NCBI GenBank assembly: GCA_008933735.1
Contig: WBUL01000001.1
Coordinates: 216,057-280,056 of the forward strand
Reading direction: 5' to 3'
Source: Anaerolineae bacterium
GTDB taxonomy: Bacteria; Chloroflexota; Anaerolineae; Aggregatilineales; J027
Length of the DNA stretch: 64,000 nt
The position numbers were made by a program, and so were the translations under genes. The notes beneath the pieces were generated by a model that was not told the origin of the DNA, did not search any database, and worked only from the letters and a program-made list of their open reading frames with translations. Positions 50,132-58,712 of this stretch are shown in pieces (position 1 is the first letter of the stretch; each line of letters begins with the position of its first letter).

Positions 50132-51970
50132 TTATTTTGGAATAAGCACCGCTTCTTCCCCGATAGGCAGCCCTTCCATCGCCATAATTTTCAAGGCATT
50201 TGTGGTTGGGCAGGGGCCATCGCGCAGCAAATAATCAAATACCATCTGCCCATCCATGATCTGTTCACGAAAATGTTTATTGACCACGTCCGGGATATCG
50301 TCTGCCAGCTTGACCAGCTCAAGATCATGGGTTGAGATCGCGCCTACCCCTCGATGCCCTGCCAGGGCTTTAATATACGCACGACTTCCAATAAGCCGTT
50401 CCCGATTGTTAGTTCCCCGGAAAATCTCGTCAATCAGAAAAAACAGAGGATAGGGATGATCTGCGCGAAGCGCTTCCAGCAGGGATTTCAGGCGCTTGAC
50501 CTCGGCATAAAAATACGAAATCCCATCCGTAACCGAATCGCTGACCCGAATGCAGGTAAACAGACGGAACAGCGAAACGCGGAAATGTGCAGCGTTCACC
50601 ACCCCGCCAGCGTAGGCTAGACACAGATTCAAGCCAAGCGTCCGTAAAAATGAACTCTTGCCCGCCATGTTTGACCCGGTAATGATCACGGTTTCCCCTG
50701 ACCTGGAAAACGAGAAATCGTTGCAGATTTTCTCCGTGTATGAAATCAGCGGGTGCCCAAGTTGTTCCCCTTTAAAGGTCACCTCAGTAGTATCTACGAC
50801 GGAAGGAAAGGTATATTCCGGATTGAGGTAGGCAAAATTCGCCAGCGAACACAATGCTTCCAGTTCAAAAAATGCGTCCATCCAGCACGCAAATGAGGTC
50901 CTGAGCGCAGCACGGATTTTTTGCAGCGCATACGCAGCATACAAATCCCAGGGCAAAATCACGTTCAGCGCCAGCCAGAAAATCGGGTTGCCTTGAATGC
51001 TGGCCGCTGCTAAGACACGATTCAAACGCTCTAAAAGCGTAGAGGGCCGCGTTTCCTGATCCCGAAACGGCTGGCACAAGCTCTTTAAATAGGGTGTATG
51101 CGGAAAATCATAGGCTTCTACATGCCGGAATATAGCGTTCAACTGGCGGATCAAATCGTGCAGCGATTTCGCTGTCCCAAACATGTTGCTGCGCCAGCCA
51201 GAACCATACACGGCGGCATACACCGCAAAAGCCGCGAGCCACACCCCTGGCGGTAGTATTTCCGTACTGTAAAGGATAAACAGGATTACATGCAGCACAG
51301 CCAGACCGGTGGTCAGCCTCAGAAAATGCATGGAGATGGGCTTCTCGACATCCTGGGTCATCCAGTTGATGAGCGGCTGCCCATGCCAGCGTTTTTCCCC
51401 CACCTGCCTTGCCGCCAAAATCAGCTTTTCGCGGAACAGTTTCATCGGGATCAATTCTCGAAGCAGGTTTTGCCGGCGCTGAATCTGGGCGTAATCTGGT
51501 TCCACGGTCAGAAGCCAATTCATTAATCTCAAACTGCCTTCATAGGAGACCGAAGTGTCGATCAATTGATGCAGCGAATTTTTGCCAAAAACATCTAAAT
51601 CCAGAGCGAATGGATGGCTACTGCCTGGGTTTTCCACCGCCAGCATCGGGATTTTTTCCCAATCTAGCTGAATTCGCGCCACATGCGTTTGTTTTAGCTG
51701 CTGCAAAAGCTGGTAGCGCGTCAGGGTATTGGTGAGTCGATTGTGAAGACGCACCACAACGGCAAAAATCACCAGCCAGGTCACAACGACCATCCAGCCA
51801 ATGAGCAAATCCATCAGACCAATGGCAACACTGGCAGCGAAACCCATCAGAAAAACAAGCAAGCGCAGCGTCGAAAGTCGATTGCTGCGCTGCTGGAGGC
51901 GGTCAATATGCCGTCCCAACCGTTGAATCTGACGATCAAGGGCGGCTTTTCGGTTGTTCTTTTCGTTCAT
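50132..51970 (-). CDS. MutS-related ATPase with N-terminal membrane helices
   Basis: The 612-residue protein has a C-terminal MutS domain V ATPase: Walker A TGSNMAGKSSFLRTLGLN at about 430, LFRLFTCIRVSDSVTDGIS, Walker B FLIDEIFRGTNNRERL near 510 and the ISTHDLELV switch. The N-terminal 90 residues have a coiled coil then two membrane helices (about 37-80), and another hydrophobic pair lies near 235-265. The mismatch-recognition and connector domains of true MutS are absent. This group is often annotated as MutS-family DNA mismatch repair protein, but a membrane-bound form points to another job. It overlaps the PBP gene upstream by four bases. Confidence 0.88.
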   Translation of the reverse strand: MNEKNNRKAALDRQIQRLGRHIDRLQQRSNRLSTLRLLVFLMGFAASVAIGLMDLLIGWMVVVTWLVIFAVVVRLHNRLTNTLTRYQLLQQLKQTHVARIQLDWEKIPMLAVENPGSSHPFALDLDVFGKNSLHQLIDTSVSYEGSLRLMNWLLTVEPDYAQIQRRQNLLRELIPMKLFREKLILAARQVGEKRWHGQPLINWMTQDVEKPISMHFLRLTTGLAVLHVILFILYSTEILPPGVWLAAFAVYAAVYGSGWRSNMFGTAKSLHDLIRQLNAIFRHVEAYDFPHTPYLKSLCQPFRDQETRPSTLLERLNRVLAAASIQGNPIFWLALNVILPWDLYAAYALQKIRAALRTSFACWMDAFFELEALCSLANFAYLNPEYTFPSVVDTTEVTFKGEQLGHPLISYTEKICNDFSFSRSGETVIITGSNMAGKSSFLRTLGLNLCLAYAGGVVNAAHFRVSLFRLFTCIRVSDSVTDGISYFYAEVKRLKSLLEALRADHPYPLFFLIDEIFRGTNNRERLIGSRAYIKALAGHRGVGAISTHDLELVKLADDIPDVVNKHFREQIMDGQMVFDYLLRDGPCPTTNALKIMAMEGLPIGEEAVLIPK

Positions 51971-54849
51971 TGCGGTGGTATCAGGTTAATCGAAACAACA
52001 TAGGGCTCAACGAACAGATCACCCTGCAAATACAGACGTATATCATAAGGGCCGGGCGGCAGAGATTCAGCATAGAAGGTTTCTAACAGACCCGGTTCCA
52101 GCACCTCGTTATGATGCACATTTTCGATGGTTGTCCAATCGGGGAAAGGCCCGCCGCGCACTTCAATTTTGTAGTAGTCGAAGAAATAGCCATCCGGGTA
52201 GTTAACGACCCCGTAAATCTGGATATTCCCACTTACCGTTTGTCCAGGTGTAGGAGATACAATTTGTGCGGTCACACCGGGCGCAACCGGCGCAAACCCG
52301 GCCAGGGTATCTCCTGTACAGGGAAATGGCGGCAAAATCGGAATCCCTGCGTTGGCTGCATATTGATAGGCGTTGCGGCGATCCTGCTCCAACGGTGGCG
52401 GCTCAATGAAAATCTGACGCTGTTCATCAATCACCACATCCAGAACTTCGACGGGGACCATACAGTAAGTCGGTGTGATCCCGAACCCAGGATTTTGCGC
52501 TGCCAGAAGATTAGCCTGATTTCCATCAAGGCGGCGCACATCAACTTCATAGGTATCCGGCGAAACTTCGATCAGGCGCGGCCCGTATTCGGGTGGCACA
52601 GATGGGGTGCTGTCCATCTGAAGGGGGACAAGATTGCCCTGACTGTCAGGAATGAGCGGCGGGCTGTCCAGCAGCCATTCACTCCGCCCTCCACATGATC
52701 CCGCAGGAGCAGGATCTCTGAGCCCCCGAATATCACAGATACGATGCTGCGATACCCCCGGCGGCGGGTTTAACACGCTCGGCGGCATCTCGAATCGCTG
52801 GTATATTTTGTTGACAATGTCATTCCAGATGGGCGCCGCACCGGATAGGCCCGAAATATTGTTCATCGGTGTATTATCACTGTTGCCGGACCAGACCCCA
52901 ATCGCCACATCATGCGTAAATCCAATCGTCCAGTTATCGCGGAAATCATTGGTTGTCCCCGTTTTAACGGAGGTCAGGAGTGACCCGGTATTAAGCGGGC
53001 TGTTTGCGCCCATTGCCGGGGTGCGGGCGTTGTTATCCGCCAGAATATCGCTAATGATAAACGCAATACGCGGATCCAAAGCCGGGGTGCCGCTCACATA
53101 GGCGTTATAGGTCTGATCTGTTGGGAAACCCTGCGGGCAGCGATTTTCATACTGGTACAGGATGTTGTCATTTTTATCGATCACACACAGAATACTGGTT
53201 GGTCGTACATAGATCCCCTGGCGTGCAAAGGTTGCGTACCCATTGGTCATTTCTACCAGGGTGATCTCGCCACCTCCCAGAGTCAGGGAAAGACCGTACT
53301 GTCCGGGGTCGGTACTCAGGCTTTCCACGCCAAAGCGTCGCAAAAACAATAGGAGATAATCTACGCCGACATTTCGCAGAGCCAGCACCGCCGGAATGTT
53401 GTAAGAGTTCGCCAACGCATCGCGCACACGAACCGGGCCATGAAAACGCCGGTCATAATTGACGGGGACATAATTTGCCTGCCCCTGGACACCAAATTCG
53501 GTCTGTACATCCCATAGAATCGAGGCCGGACTCCAACCCCGTTCCAACATGGCAGAATAGGTGAACGGCTTCATGGTGCTCCCTGGTTGGCGTGGGGCAT
53601 CGGCCATGTTGACCTGCCCGTCAATCGATTCATCGTTGTAGTCAACGCTGCCAACCATCGCTAGAATTTCGCCTGATGGTGGGTGAATGATTACAACAGC
53701 GGAATTGGTCATATTATGCACACTACGCAGTTGATTAACCGTAGTTTCCGCTGCGTTCTGAGCAATTCCCTGCCATTCCAGGTCAATCGATGTATAGACC
53801 CGCAGCCCTCCGTTGCTGATAAATTCCGGTGTATAACCCAGAGAGAGCAGCAGGTCTTCGAGTTCTTCTTTGGCATACAGCGTAAAATGAGGCGCTTCCA
53901 ACGGCACATCCGGGCTGACGTAATTTAAAGTGCGCTGTTTGGCGCTTTCCGCTTCGGCTTCGGTGATGTAATCTTCCTCAACCATCAAATCCAGTACCAG
54001 ATGTTGGCGCAGAAGCACACGCGCCTGCACAGATGGGTCGGGATTCAGCGGATTTAATTCGGCGGGGAACTGCGGCAGACCCGCCAGCAGTGCCGCTTCG
54101 TGCAGTTCGAGTTCGCCGGCACTTTTGCCAAAATACGTCTGCGCGGCGGCCTCAATACCATACGCCAGGTTGCCGTAGTAAATTTCGTTGAGGTAAAGCT
54201 CTAAAATCTCATCCTTGCTGTACTTTTGGGTCATGACGGTTGCCAGCAGGATTTCATCGACCTTACGTTCAACGCTCTGCTCCGCACGATATTCGGGATC
54301 AAAAAAGACATTGCGGACAAGCTGCTGAGTAATCGTGCTTGCGCCAGACACGATCTGCCCATAACGCACATACTGCCAACCAGCCCGAAGGTTACTCTGC
54401 ACATCAAAGCCAGGGTTGTTATAAAAATCATCGTCTTCGACGGAAATGGTTGCCTCTTTAACCACATCAGGAATCTGTTCAAAGTCAACCCACTGGCGGC
54501 GGCCCTGACCAAAAACCTCATACAACTTGTTGCCATCTCGGTCATAGATGAAGGTGGTTTCAAAACCAGATTCGCTGCTCACATCGTTGATGTTGGCTTC
54601 CAGTTCATCGACCTTGTTTTCTAAACGGCGGCTGACCTGATAATAAACGACGTACACGCCAATCAAAAGGACAATGGTGAAAATCCCGACTGCGCCGAAG
54701 CAGCCAAGTAAACACCCCGGCCCTGGCATACAGCCGCGCCTTTTGCGCTGAACAATACGGCGGCGGGGTTTGGAAGGACGCGAAGGCGGCGGCATCTGCT
54801 GGGGTGCAAATACCGGAGGCTTTTGATTGGGCTGGGTACGGTCTTGCAT
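51967..54849 (-). CDS. Class A penicillin-binding protein (GT51 plus transpeptidase)
   Basis: The 960-residue bifunctional enzyme polymerises and cross-links peptidoglycan. After a Pro/Arg-rich cytoplasmic tail, a membrane helix spans about 48-70. The GT51 glycosyltransferase domain has SVEDDDFYNNPGFD (E138 catalytic) and GASTITQQLVRNVFF. The transpeptidase domain has the active-site serine motif PGSTMKPF, the SxN motif in ANSYNIPAVLAL and KTGT in SVKTGTTNDFRDNW. A C-terminal region of about 200 residues after the catalytic domain ends in a beta-sandwich-like module (IVSPTPGQTVSGNIQIYG). Overlaps the MutS-like gene by four bases. Confidence 0.95.
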   Translation of the reverse strand: MQDRTQPNQKPPVFAPQQMPPPSRPSKPRRRIVQRKRRGCMPGPGCLLGCFGAVGIFTIVLLIGVYVVYYQVSRRLENKVDELEANINDVSSESGFETTFIYDRDGNKLYEVFGQGRRQWVDFEQIPDVVKEATISVEDDDFYNNPGFDVQSNLRAGWQYVRYGQIVSGASTITQQLVRNVFFDPEYRAEQSVERKVDEILLATVMTQKYSKDEILELYLNEIYYGNLAYGIEAAAQTYFGKSAGELELHEAALLAGLPQFPAELNPLNPDPSVQARVLLRQHLVLDLMVEEDYITEAEAESAKQRTLNYVSPDVPLEAPHFTLYAKEELEDLLLSLGYTPEFISNGGLRVYTSIDLEWQGIAQNAAETTVNQLRSVHNMTNSAVVIIHPPSGEILAMVGSVDYNDESIDGQVNMADAPRQPGSTMKPFTYSAMLERGWSPASILWDVQTEFGVQGQANYVPVNYDRRFHGPVRVRDALANSYNIPAVLALRNVGVDYLLLFLRRFGVESLSTDPGQYGLSLTLGGGEITLVEMTNGYATFARQGIYVRPTSILCVIDKNDNILYQYENRCPQGFPTDQTYNAYVSGTPALDPRIAFIISDILADNNARTPAMGANSPLNTGSLLTSVKTGTTNDFRDNWTIGFTHDVAIGVWSGNSDNTPMNNISGLSGAAPIWNDIVNKIYQRFEMPPSVLNPPPGVSQHRICDIRGLRDPAPAGSCGGRSEWLLDSPPLIPDSQGNLVPLQMDSTPSVPPEYGPRLIEVSPDTYEVDVRRLDGNQANLLAAQNPGFGITPTYCMVPVEVLDVVIDEQRQIFIEPPPLEQDRRNAYQYAANAGIPILPPFPCTGDTLAGFAPVAPGVTAQIVSPTPGQTVSGNIQIYGVVNYPDGYFFDYYKIEVRGGPFPDWTTIENVHHNEVLEPGLLETFYAESLPPGPYDIRLYLQGDLFVEPYVVSINLIPPQ

Positions 54850-54929
54850 AGTGCCTATTTTCGTACTAACTCGCTCGTTTGCACTTTAGTTTATCATACT
54901 CCTGTCAACTCAAAGCCTACGCCTCTGCA

Positions 54930-55247
54930 CTAGTTGGATGACGGGGGTTTGTTGCGCGAAAGATAGGCCTTTTCCGCTTCTCCAGGCTCATTCACCCGGA
55001 AAAACGATGCCATCACGATAATGGCACCCGTAAAAATGAGCCCGATGACCACTGCCGCTAGAATCGCGTGAACCAGGGCTAGCGCCGGTTCGCGGGATAG
55101 GCCGAAGCCAATCAGGGTAAAAATGGACATCACTGCACACAACCCTGCCGAGGTCGTTAAATCCAACCAGCCGCGCCGCACAATGACATATGTCAAAAAC
55201 AAAATCAGGAAAAAGATCAGTAGAAACAGGATACTGAGGGCGTTCAT
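54930..55247 (-). CDS. Small three-helix membrane protein
   Basis: The 105-residue protein has three membrane helices: LSILFLLIFFLILFLTYVIV at the N-terminus, AGLCAVMSIFTLIGFGLS, and ALVHAILAAVVIGLIFTGAI. A short cytoplasmic tail contains FRVNEPGEAEKAYLSRN. AAGGAG lies ahead of ATG. It follows mscL by 41 bases and may be co-transcribed with it. No family recognised beyond small membrane protein. Confidence 0.65.
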   Translation of the reverse strand: MNALSILFLLIFFLILFLTYVIVRRGWLDLTTSAGLCAVMSIFTLIGFGLSREPALALVHAILAAVVIGLIFTGAIIVMASFFRVNEPGEAEKAYLSRNKPPSSN

Positions 55248-55288
55248 ACCGGATGATCTCCTTTGTACAAACGCCCATTATAGAACAA

Positions 55289-55765
55289 CTAGGCCGCAAC
55301 CTGGGATTTTTCTTCATCAAGGTGCGACGTGCAGCTCGGGCAGCGGGTTGCTTTGATTGCAATCTCGGACAGGCAGTAGGGGCATTTCTTAGTAGTCGGA
55401 TCGGGGGTTTCTTCCTGATTCTCAAAGCGGGACTTAATCATATTGACCTGCTTGACAATCAAAAACACCACAAACGCGATGATCAGAAAATTAATCAAAT
55501 TGGTAATGAACAACCCGTAATTGAGGGTGGCCGCGCCAGCATCTTTTGCCGCTTGCAGCGAGGCGTAATCATCCCCAGAGAGGGTAATAAACAAATCGTT
55601 AAAATTCACATCATTCAGGAGTAATCCGATAGGTGGCATAATAATATCATTCACAAGGGATTGGACTATCGTGCCAAAAGCCCCGCCAATAATGATACCC
55701 ACCGCCAGATCAATCACATTCCCACGTGCAATAAATACCTGAAACTCTTTGATCAGATTTCGCAT
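55289..55765 (-). CDS. mscL: Large-conductance mechanosensitive channel with zinc-ribbon tail
   Basis: The 158-residue protein starts [23 protein letters not shown], the MscL first-helix signature, followed by [20 protein letters not shown] and a second helix [20 protein letters not shown]. The usual cytoplasmic helix is followed by a two-CxxC zinc-ribbon: CPYC then CPSC about 14 residues on, near the C-terminus. The start at 55765 is set by AAAGGAG seven bases ahead; an in-frame ATG eight codons up lacks that. The channel opens under membrane tension to release solutes. The ribbon is an unusual addition for MscL. Confidence 0.93.
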   Translation of the reverse strand: MRNLIKEFQVFIARGNVIDLAVGIIIGGAFGTIVQSLVNDIIMPPIGLLLNDVNFNDLFITLSGDDYASLQAAKDAGAATLNYGLFITNLINFLIIAFVVFLIVKQVNMIKSRFENQEETPDPTTKKCPYCLSEIAIKATRCPSCTSHLDEEKSQVAA

Positions 55766-55833
55766 TGTAAGCTCCTTTGGTATGCCCATATACAGAATAA
55801 TATTAACTCGCAGTTTTACATCTGCCAGCAGGA

Positions 55834-56472
55834 TTAAGTTTGCCGGGGAATAGTTTTCAAAATAGCACGCACTGGACTCCCGCAGATTCCGGTGATTTTC
55901 AGGGGCAGCGCTGTCAATTCATAAAGACCATCTGGCACCCCTGTCAGCCACAGCGATTCCAGATGCACAAGACCTTTTTCTCGTAAACGGTGGTGGCACA
56001 GCAAATCCTTGCTGTCAAACGCATCTACAGAGGGCGAATCTAATCCCAGCAGCACCGCGCCTTGTTCTGCCAACCATTCAATCAATTCAAGCGTCGGAAA
56101 GGGAAAATCCTCAGGCCACTGGTCATCTGGTATATCGCTGACCCAGGTATGAACGAGCAGGCGTTCAAGTGGCATTTGAATTTTCCCCGTAAAATCGGCT
56201 GGCACCATGCCACCATGTTTCCGCTCAATCGTGACCACCTGCGCTTGCCCCATATATTTTTCCAGCGGAAGCTGGTCAGGGTGCAATCCATCGTCGGCAA
56301 AATGAAAACCAGCATCAGCGTGGGTTCCTGTATGCGGGCTGAGGTGAATCGTGGTCAGATTCACCGATGACCCCGCTTTTTTACTCAAAATCAACTCAAA
56401 ACTGAAGGGGCTGTCTCCGGGCCAGACTGCCGTTTTGGGTGAAATCGTGCGAGAAATATCGTAGATAGCCAT
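55834..56472 (-). CDS. Cyclase/arylformamidase-like metal hydrolase (KynB family)
   Basis: The 212-residue protein belongs to the kynurenine formamidase/cyclase family (DUF, PF04199). The metal-binding motif is [12 protein letters not shown], the H-x-G-x-H-x-D pattern. [18 protein letters not shown] at the N-terminus and [20 protein letters not shown], with a further metal-binding His, match KynB. Probable N-formylkynurenine hydrolysis, the second step of tryptophan breakdown; related enzymes open other lactone or amide rings. A kynureninase-like gene (58713-59906) lies 2.2 kb away. Confidence 0.85.
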   Translation of the reverse strand: MAIYDISRTISPKTAVWPGDSPFSFELILSKKAGSSVNLTTIHLSPHTGTHADAGFHFADDGLHPDQLPLEKYMGQAQVVTIERKHGGMVPADFTGKIQMPLERLLVHTWVSDIPDDQWPEDFPFPTLELIEWLAEQGAVLLGLDSPSVDAFDSKDLLCHHRLREKGLVHLESLWLTGVPDGLYELTALPLKITGICGSPVRAILKTIPRQT

Positions 56473-56557
56473 GAATTTTATCCTTGGTGTCGAAAATGCA
56501 GATTCTTATTCGTCACTATTATAGAATGCCGAAAACTTAGAAAATGGAGAAACCACA

Positions 56558-56941
56558 ATGCGTTATCTGATGCTGCTGTACGGTGATGAAAGCGCTTATG
56601 CCAGTGTGACGCCTGAACAAATGGGACAGATGCTGGCCGACTACAATGCTTTTCATGGTGAAATGGCGCAGCGCGGTAACATGCTGGCGGCGGAACGCTT
56701 GCAGCCTAGCATGACCGCCACGACCGTCTCTGTCAGTAATGGTAAAACGATCACTACGGATGGCCCGTTTGTTGAAACCAAGGAACAGCTTGCTGGTATC
56801 TACGTTTTTGAATGTAAGGATCTGGATGAAGCGATTGAAGTTGCTGCGAAAATTCCTGCTGCCAGGCATGGCAAAATCGAAGTCCGGCCTATCATGGAAG
56901 TTCCAACAGAGGAAGAACTGGCTAATTTACCCCAGGAGTAA
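56558..56941 (+). CDS. YciI-like DGPF domain protein
   Basis: The 127-residue protein has the DGPF/YCII fold: MRYLMLLYGDESAY at the start, a helix ADYNAFHGEMAQRGNML and the diagnostic TTDGPFVETKEQLAG (DGPF about 68-71), ending in EVRPIMEVPTEEELANLPQE. Such proteins pair with ECF42-group sigma factors, as here with the gene 52 bases downstream, and are thought to control or be controlled by them; the chemistry is not known. No ribosome site is obvious (GGAGAAACCACA). Confidence 0.92.
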   Translation: MRYLMLLYGDESAYASVTPEQMGQMLADYNAFHGEMAQRGNMLAAERLQPSMTATTVSVSNGKTITTDGPFVETKEQLAGIYVFECKDLDEAIEVAAKIPAARHGKIEVRPIMEVPTEEELANLPQE

Positions 56942-56946
56942 GCTAT

Positions 56947-56971
56947 AGGGGTGAGATGCTGTCTCACCCCT
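56947..56971. other. Perfect 10-bp hairpin between the DGPF and sigma genes
   Basis: AGGGGTGAGA (56947-56956) pairs with TCTCACCCCT (56962-56971) around TGCTG. There is no T-run after it (GGGGATTTTCC), so it may be a weak terminator or an expression-balancing stem between the two genes. Confidence 0.55.
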
Positions 56972-56993
56972 GGGGATTTTCCGGTGATGACCA

Positions 56994-58238
56994 ATGAATG
57001 AAACCTGTCAGGTACTAGAGCAAACCTTCAATGAAAATTCCGGGAGGGTGCTGGCGGTGCTGATCAGCCAGATTCGGGATTTTGATCTGGCTGAGGATGT
57101 GCTGCAAGAAGCGCTCATCGTAGCGATGGAGCGCTGGCCTATCGATGGGATTCCACAGAACCCAGGTGGTTGGATACTCACCACTGCCCGCCGCAAGGCA
57201 ATAGATCGTTTGCGCCGGAGCAGCAGTCTTCAGCGCAAACTCGCCCTTTTGCACGACCTGATAGAACAGGCCAACGCAGACGAGGACTCCAACATGCGTG
57301 AAATCCCCGATGAACGTCTTAAACTCATGTTTACCTGCTGTCATCCTGCGCTGGCAATGGAATCTCAAGTTGCACTCACCTTGAAAACCCTGGGTGGGCT
57401 CTCAACAGCGGAAATTGCCCGCGCCTTTCTCGTGCAGGAGGCGACAATGGCACAGCGTTTAGTCCGCGCCAAGCGCAAAATCCGTGATGCTGAAATTCCC
57501 TACCGGGTGCCGCCATCCCACCTGCTCTCCCAGCGCCTGGAATCTGTTCTTGCAGTCATTTATCTGATTTTTAATGAAGGCTATGCGGCGTTATCCGGTA
57601 ATGTGCTTGTCCGGAAGGAATTGTGCACAGAAGCCATTCATCTGGCGCGGGTGCTGAATAACCTGCTGGCGAACAATCCTGATTTAACCGAATCGCCGGA
57701 AGCACTGGGGCTTCTGGCCTTGCTGCTGCTGCATCATTCACGAAGAAATTCACGGCTGGATGAAAATGGTGAACTGGTGCTGCTGGAACATCAGAATCGT
57801 ACCCTGTGGGATAAAGCTGAAATTGAAGAAGGCATTACCATATTGGAAAAAGCGCTTAATATGCGGCAGCCGGGATTCTACCAGATCCAGGCGGCTATCA
57901 GCGCCGTTCACGCTGAGGCTACCCGCTATGAAGACACGGATTGGCCCCAGGTCATAGCACTGTACGATGAACTGCTCAAGCTCTCTGCCTCGCCCGTGAT
58001 TCAGCTCAATCGGGCTGTCGCAATTGCGATGGCAGGAGATTTACTTCTAGCGCTCGCCCTCATTGACCCGCTGGAAAACGAACTTAACCAGTACCTGCCT
58101 TTTCATGCAGCGCGTGCCGATTTACTGCACCGGCGTGGAAAAAATCCCGAAGCACAGCTCTCCTATCAAAAAGCGCTGGAACTTTCTCAAAATGATGTTG
58201 AGCGTTCATTTTTTCGCCGGAAACTGGGCAAAACTTAA
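56994..58238 (+). CDS. ECF-type sigma factor with long C-terminal extension (ECF42-like)
   Basis: The 414-residue protein has sigma region 2 (about 10-75: [34 protein letters not shown]) and region 4 (about 110-165: [30 protein letters not shown]). The rest, about 240 residues (DUF6596 plus TPR-like helices), is an extension unique to the ECF42 group, which are usually encoded with DGPF proteins and lack an anti-sigma factor. The extension is thought to take over control. ATG at 56994 starts the region 2 directly. The next gene is 74 bases on. Confidence 0.93.
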   Translation: MNETCQVLEQTFNENSGRVLAVLISQIRDFDLAEDVLQEALIVAMERWPIDGIPQNPGGWILTTARRKAIDRLRRSSSLQRKLALLHDLIEQANADEDSNMREIPDERLKLMFTCCHPALAMESQVALTLKTLGGLSTAEIARAFLVQEATMAQRLVRAKRKIRDAEIPYRVPPSHLLSQRLESVLAVIYLIFNEGYAALSGNVLVRKELCTEAIHLARVLNNLLANNPDLTESPEALGLLALLLLHHSRRNSRLDENGELVLLEHQNRTLWDKAEIEEGITILEKALNMRQPGFYQIQAAISAVHAEATRYEDTDWPQVIALYDELLKLSASPVIQLNRAVAIAMAGDLLLALALIDPLENELNQYLPFHAARADLLHRRGKNPEAQLSYQKALELSQNDVERSFFRRKLGKT

Positions 58239-58311
58239 TCAAAACTTAACACAAGCTCAAAATGTACTTCAAGAAAGTCTGGCATCCTTACAGCTAATGA
58301 AGGAGTACAAA

Positions 58312-58653
58312 ATGAGCAATAAAATGCGGACACTGATGATTGTGATTATTGCAGCACTCGTGCTGGCTGGTTTAGGCGTATGGGGTGCTTCTGCACAGGA
58401 ACCCGATGATACCCCCATTCCTCCGTGCGGGGGGCAGATGATGGGGCGTGGTATGGGCATGATGCACCACTGGCAGCAGGGTGGACGTGGCATGATGGGG
58501 CGCGGCATGGGTATGGGCTGGCGTTGGGGCAACGGTGATCCGGAAAACTGTCCCTTTTATCAGGAAGGGACCTGGCACAACCCTGAAGAATGCCCCTTCT
58601 GGCAGGCCAACCAGAATGTAACCCCTGAAGCGACCCCTGAGTCAGGCCAATAA
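58312..58653 (+). CDS. Exported Met/Gly-rich small protein
   Basis: A 113-residue protein with a signal peptide (about 1-25, ending GASAQE). The mature part has Cys/Gly start (PPCGGQ), then repeated Met/Gly/Arg/His segments (MMGRGMGMMHH, GRGMMGRGMGMGW), then CPFYQEGTWHNPEECPFW. The Met, His and Cys pattern suggests binding of copper or another soft metal, by analogy with CopM/CueP-like proteins; this is inference. The start is ATG 58312, with AAGGAG seven bases ahead; the frame is open upstream only by chance through the sigma gene. It is likely co-transcribed with, or controlled by, the sigma factor 74 bases upstream. Confidence 0.75.
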   Translation: MSNKMRTLMIVIIAALVLAGLGVWGASAQEPDDTPIPPCGGQMMGRGMGMMHHWQQGGRGMMGRGMGMGWRWGNGDPENCPFYQEGTWHNPEECPFWQANQNVTPEATPESGQ

Positions 58654-58680
58654 AACATCTCTCAATCCTGTCATTGAACT

Positions 58681-58711
58681 CCTGGCCAGGGCGTAACACC
58701 CTGGTCAGATT
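58681..58711 (+). terminator. Intrinsic terminator after the Met-rich gene
   Basis: CTGGCCAGGG (58681-58690) pairs with CCCTGGTCAG (58698-58707), one G-T wobble and a 7-base loop, followed by ATTTT. It separates this gene from the convergent kynureninase-like gene. Confidence 0.75.
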
Positions 58712-58712
58712 T

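Noticed and set aside
58063..58311. N-terminal extension of the Met-rich protein into the sigma gene
   Set aside because: The extension overlaps coding sequence of the sigma factor in another frame. A signal peptide and a strong ribosome site mark ATG 58312 as the start.
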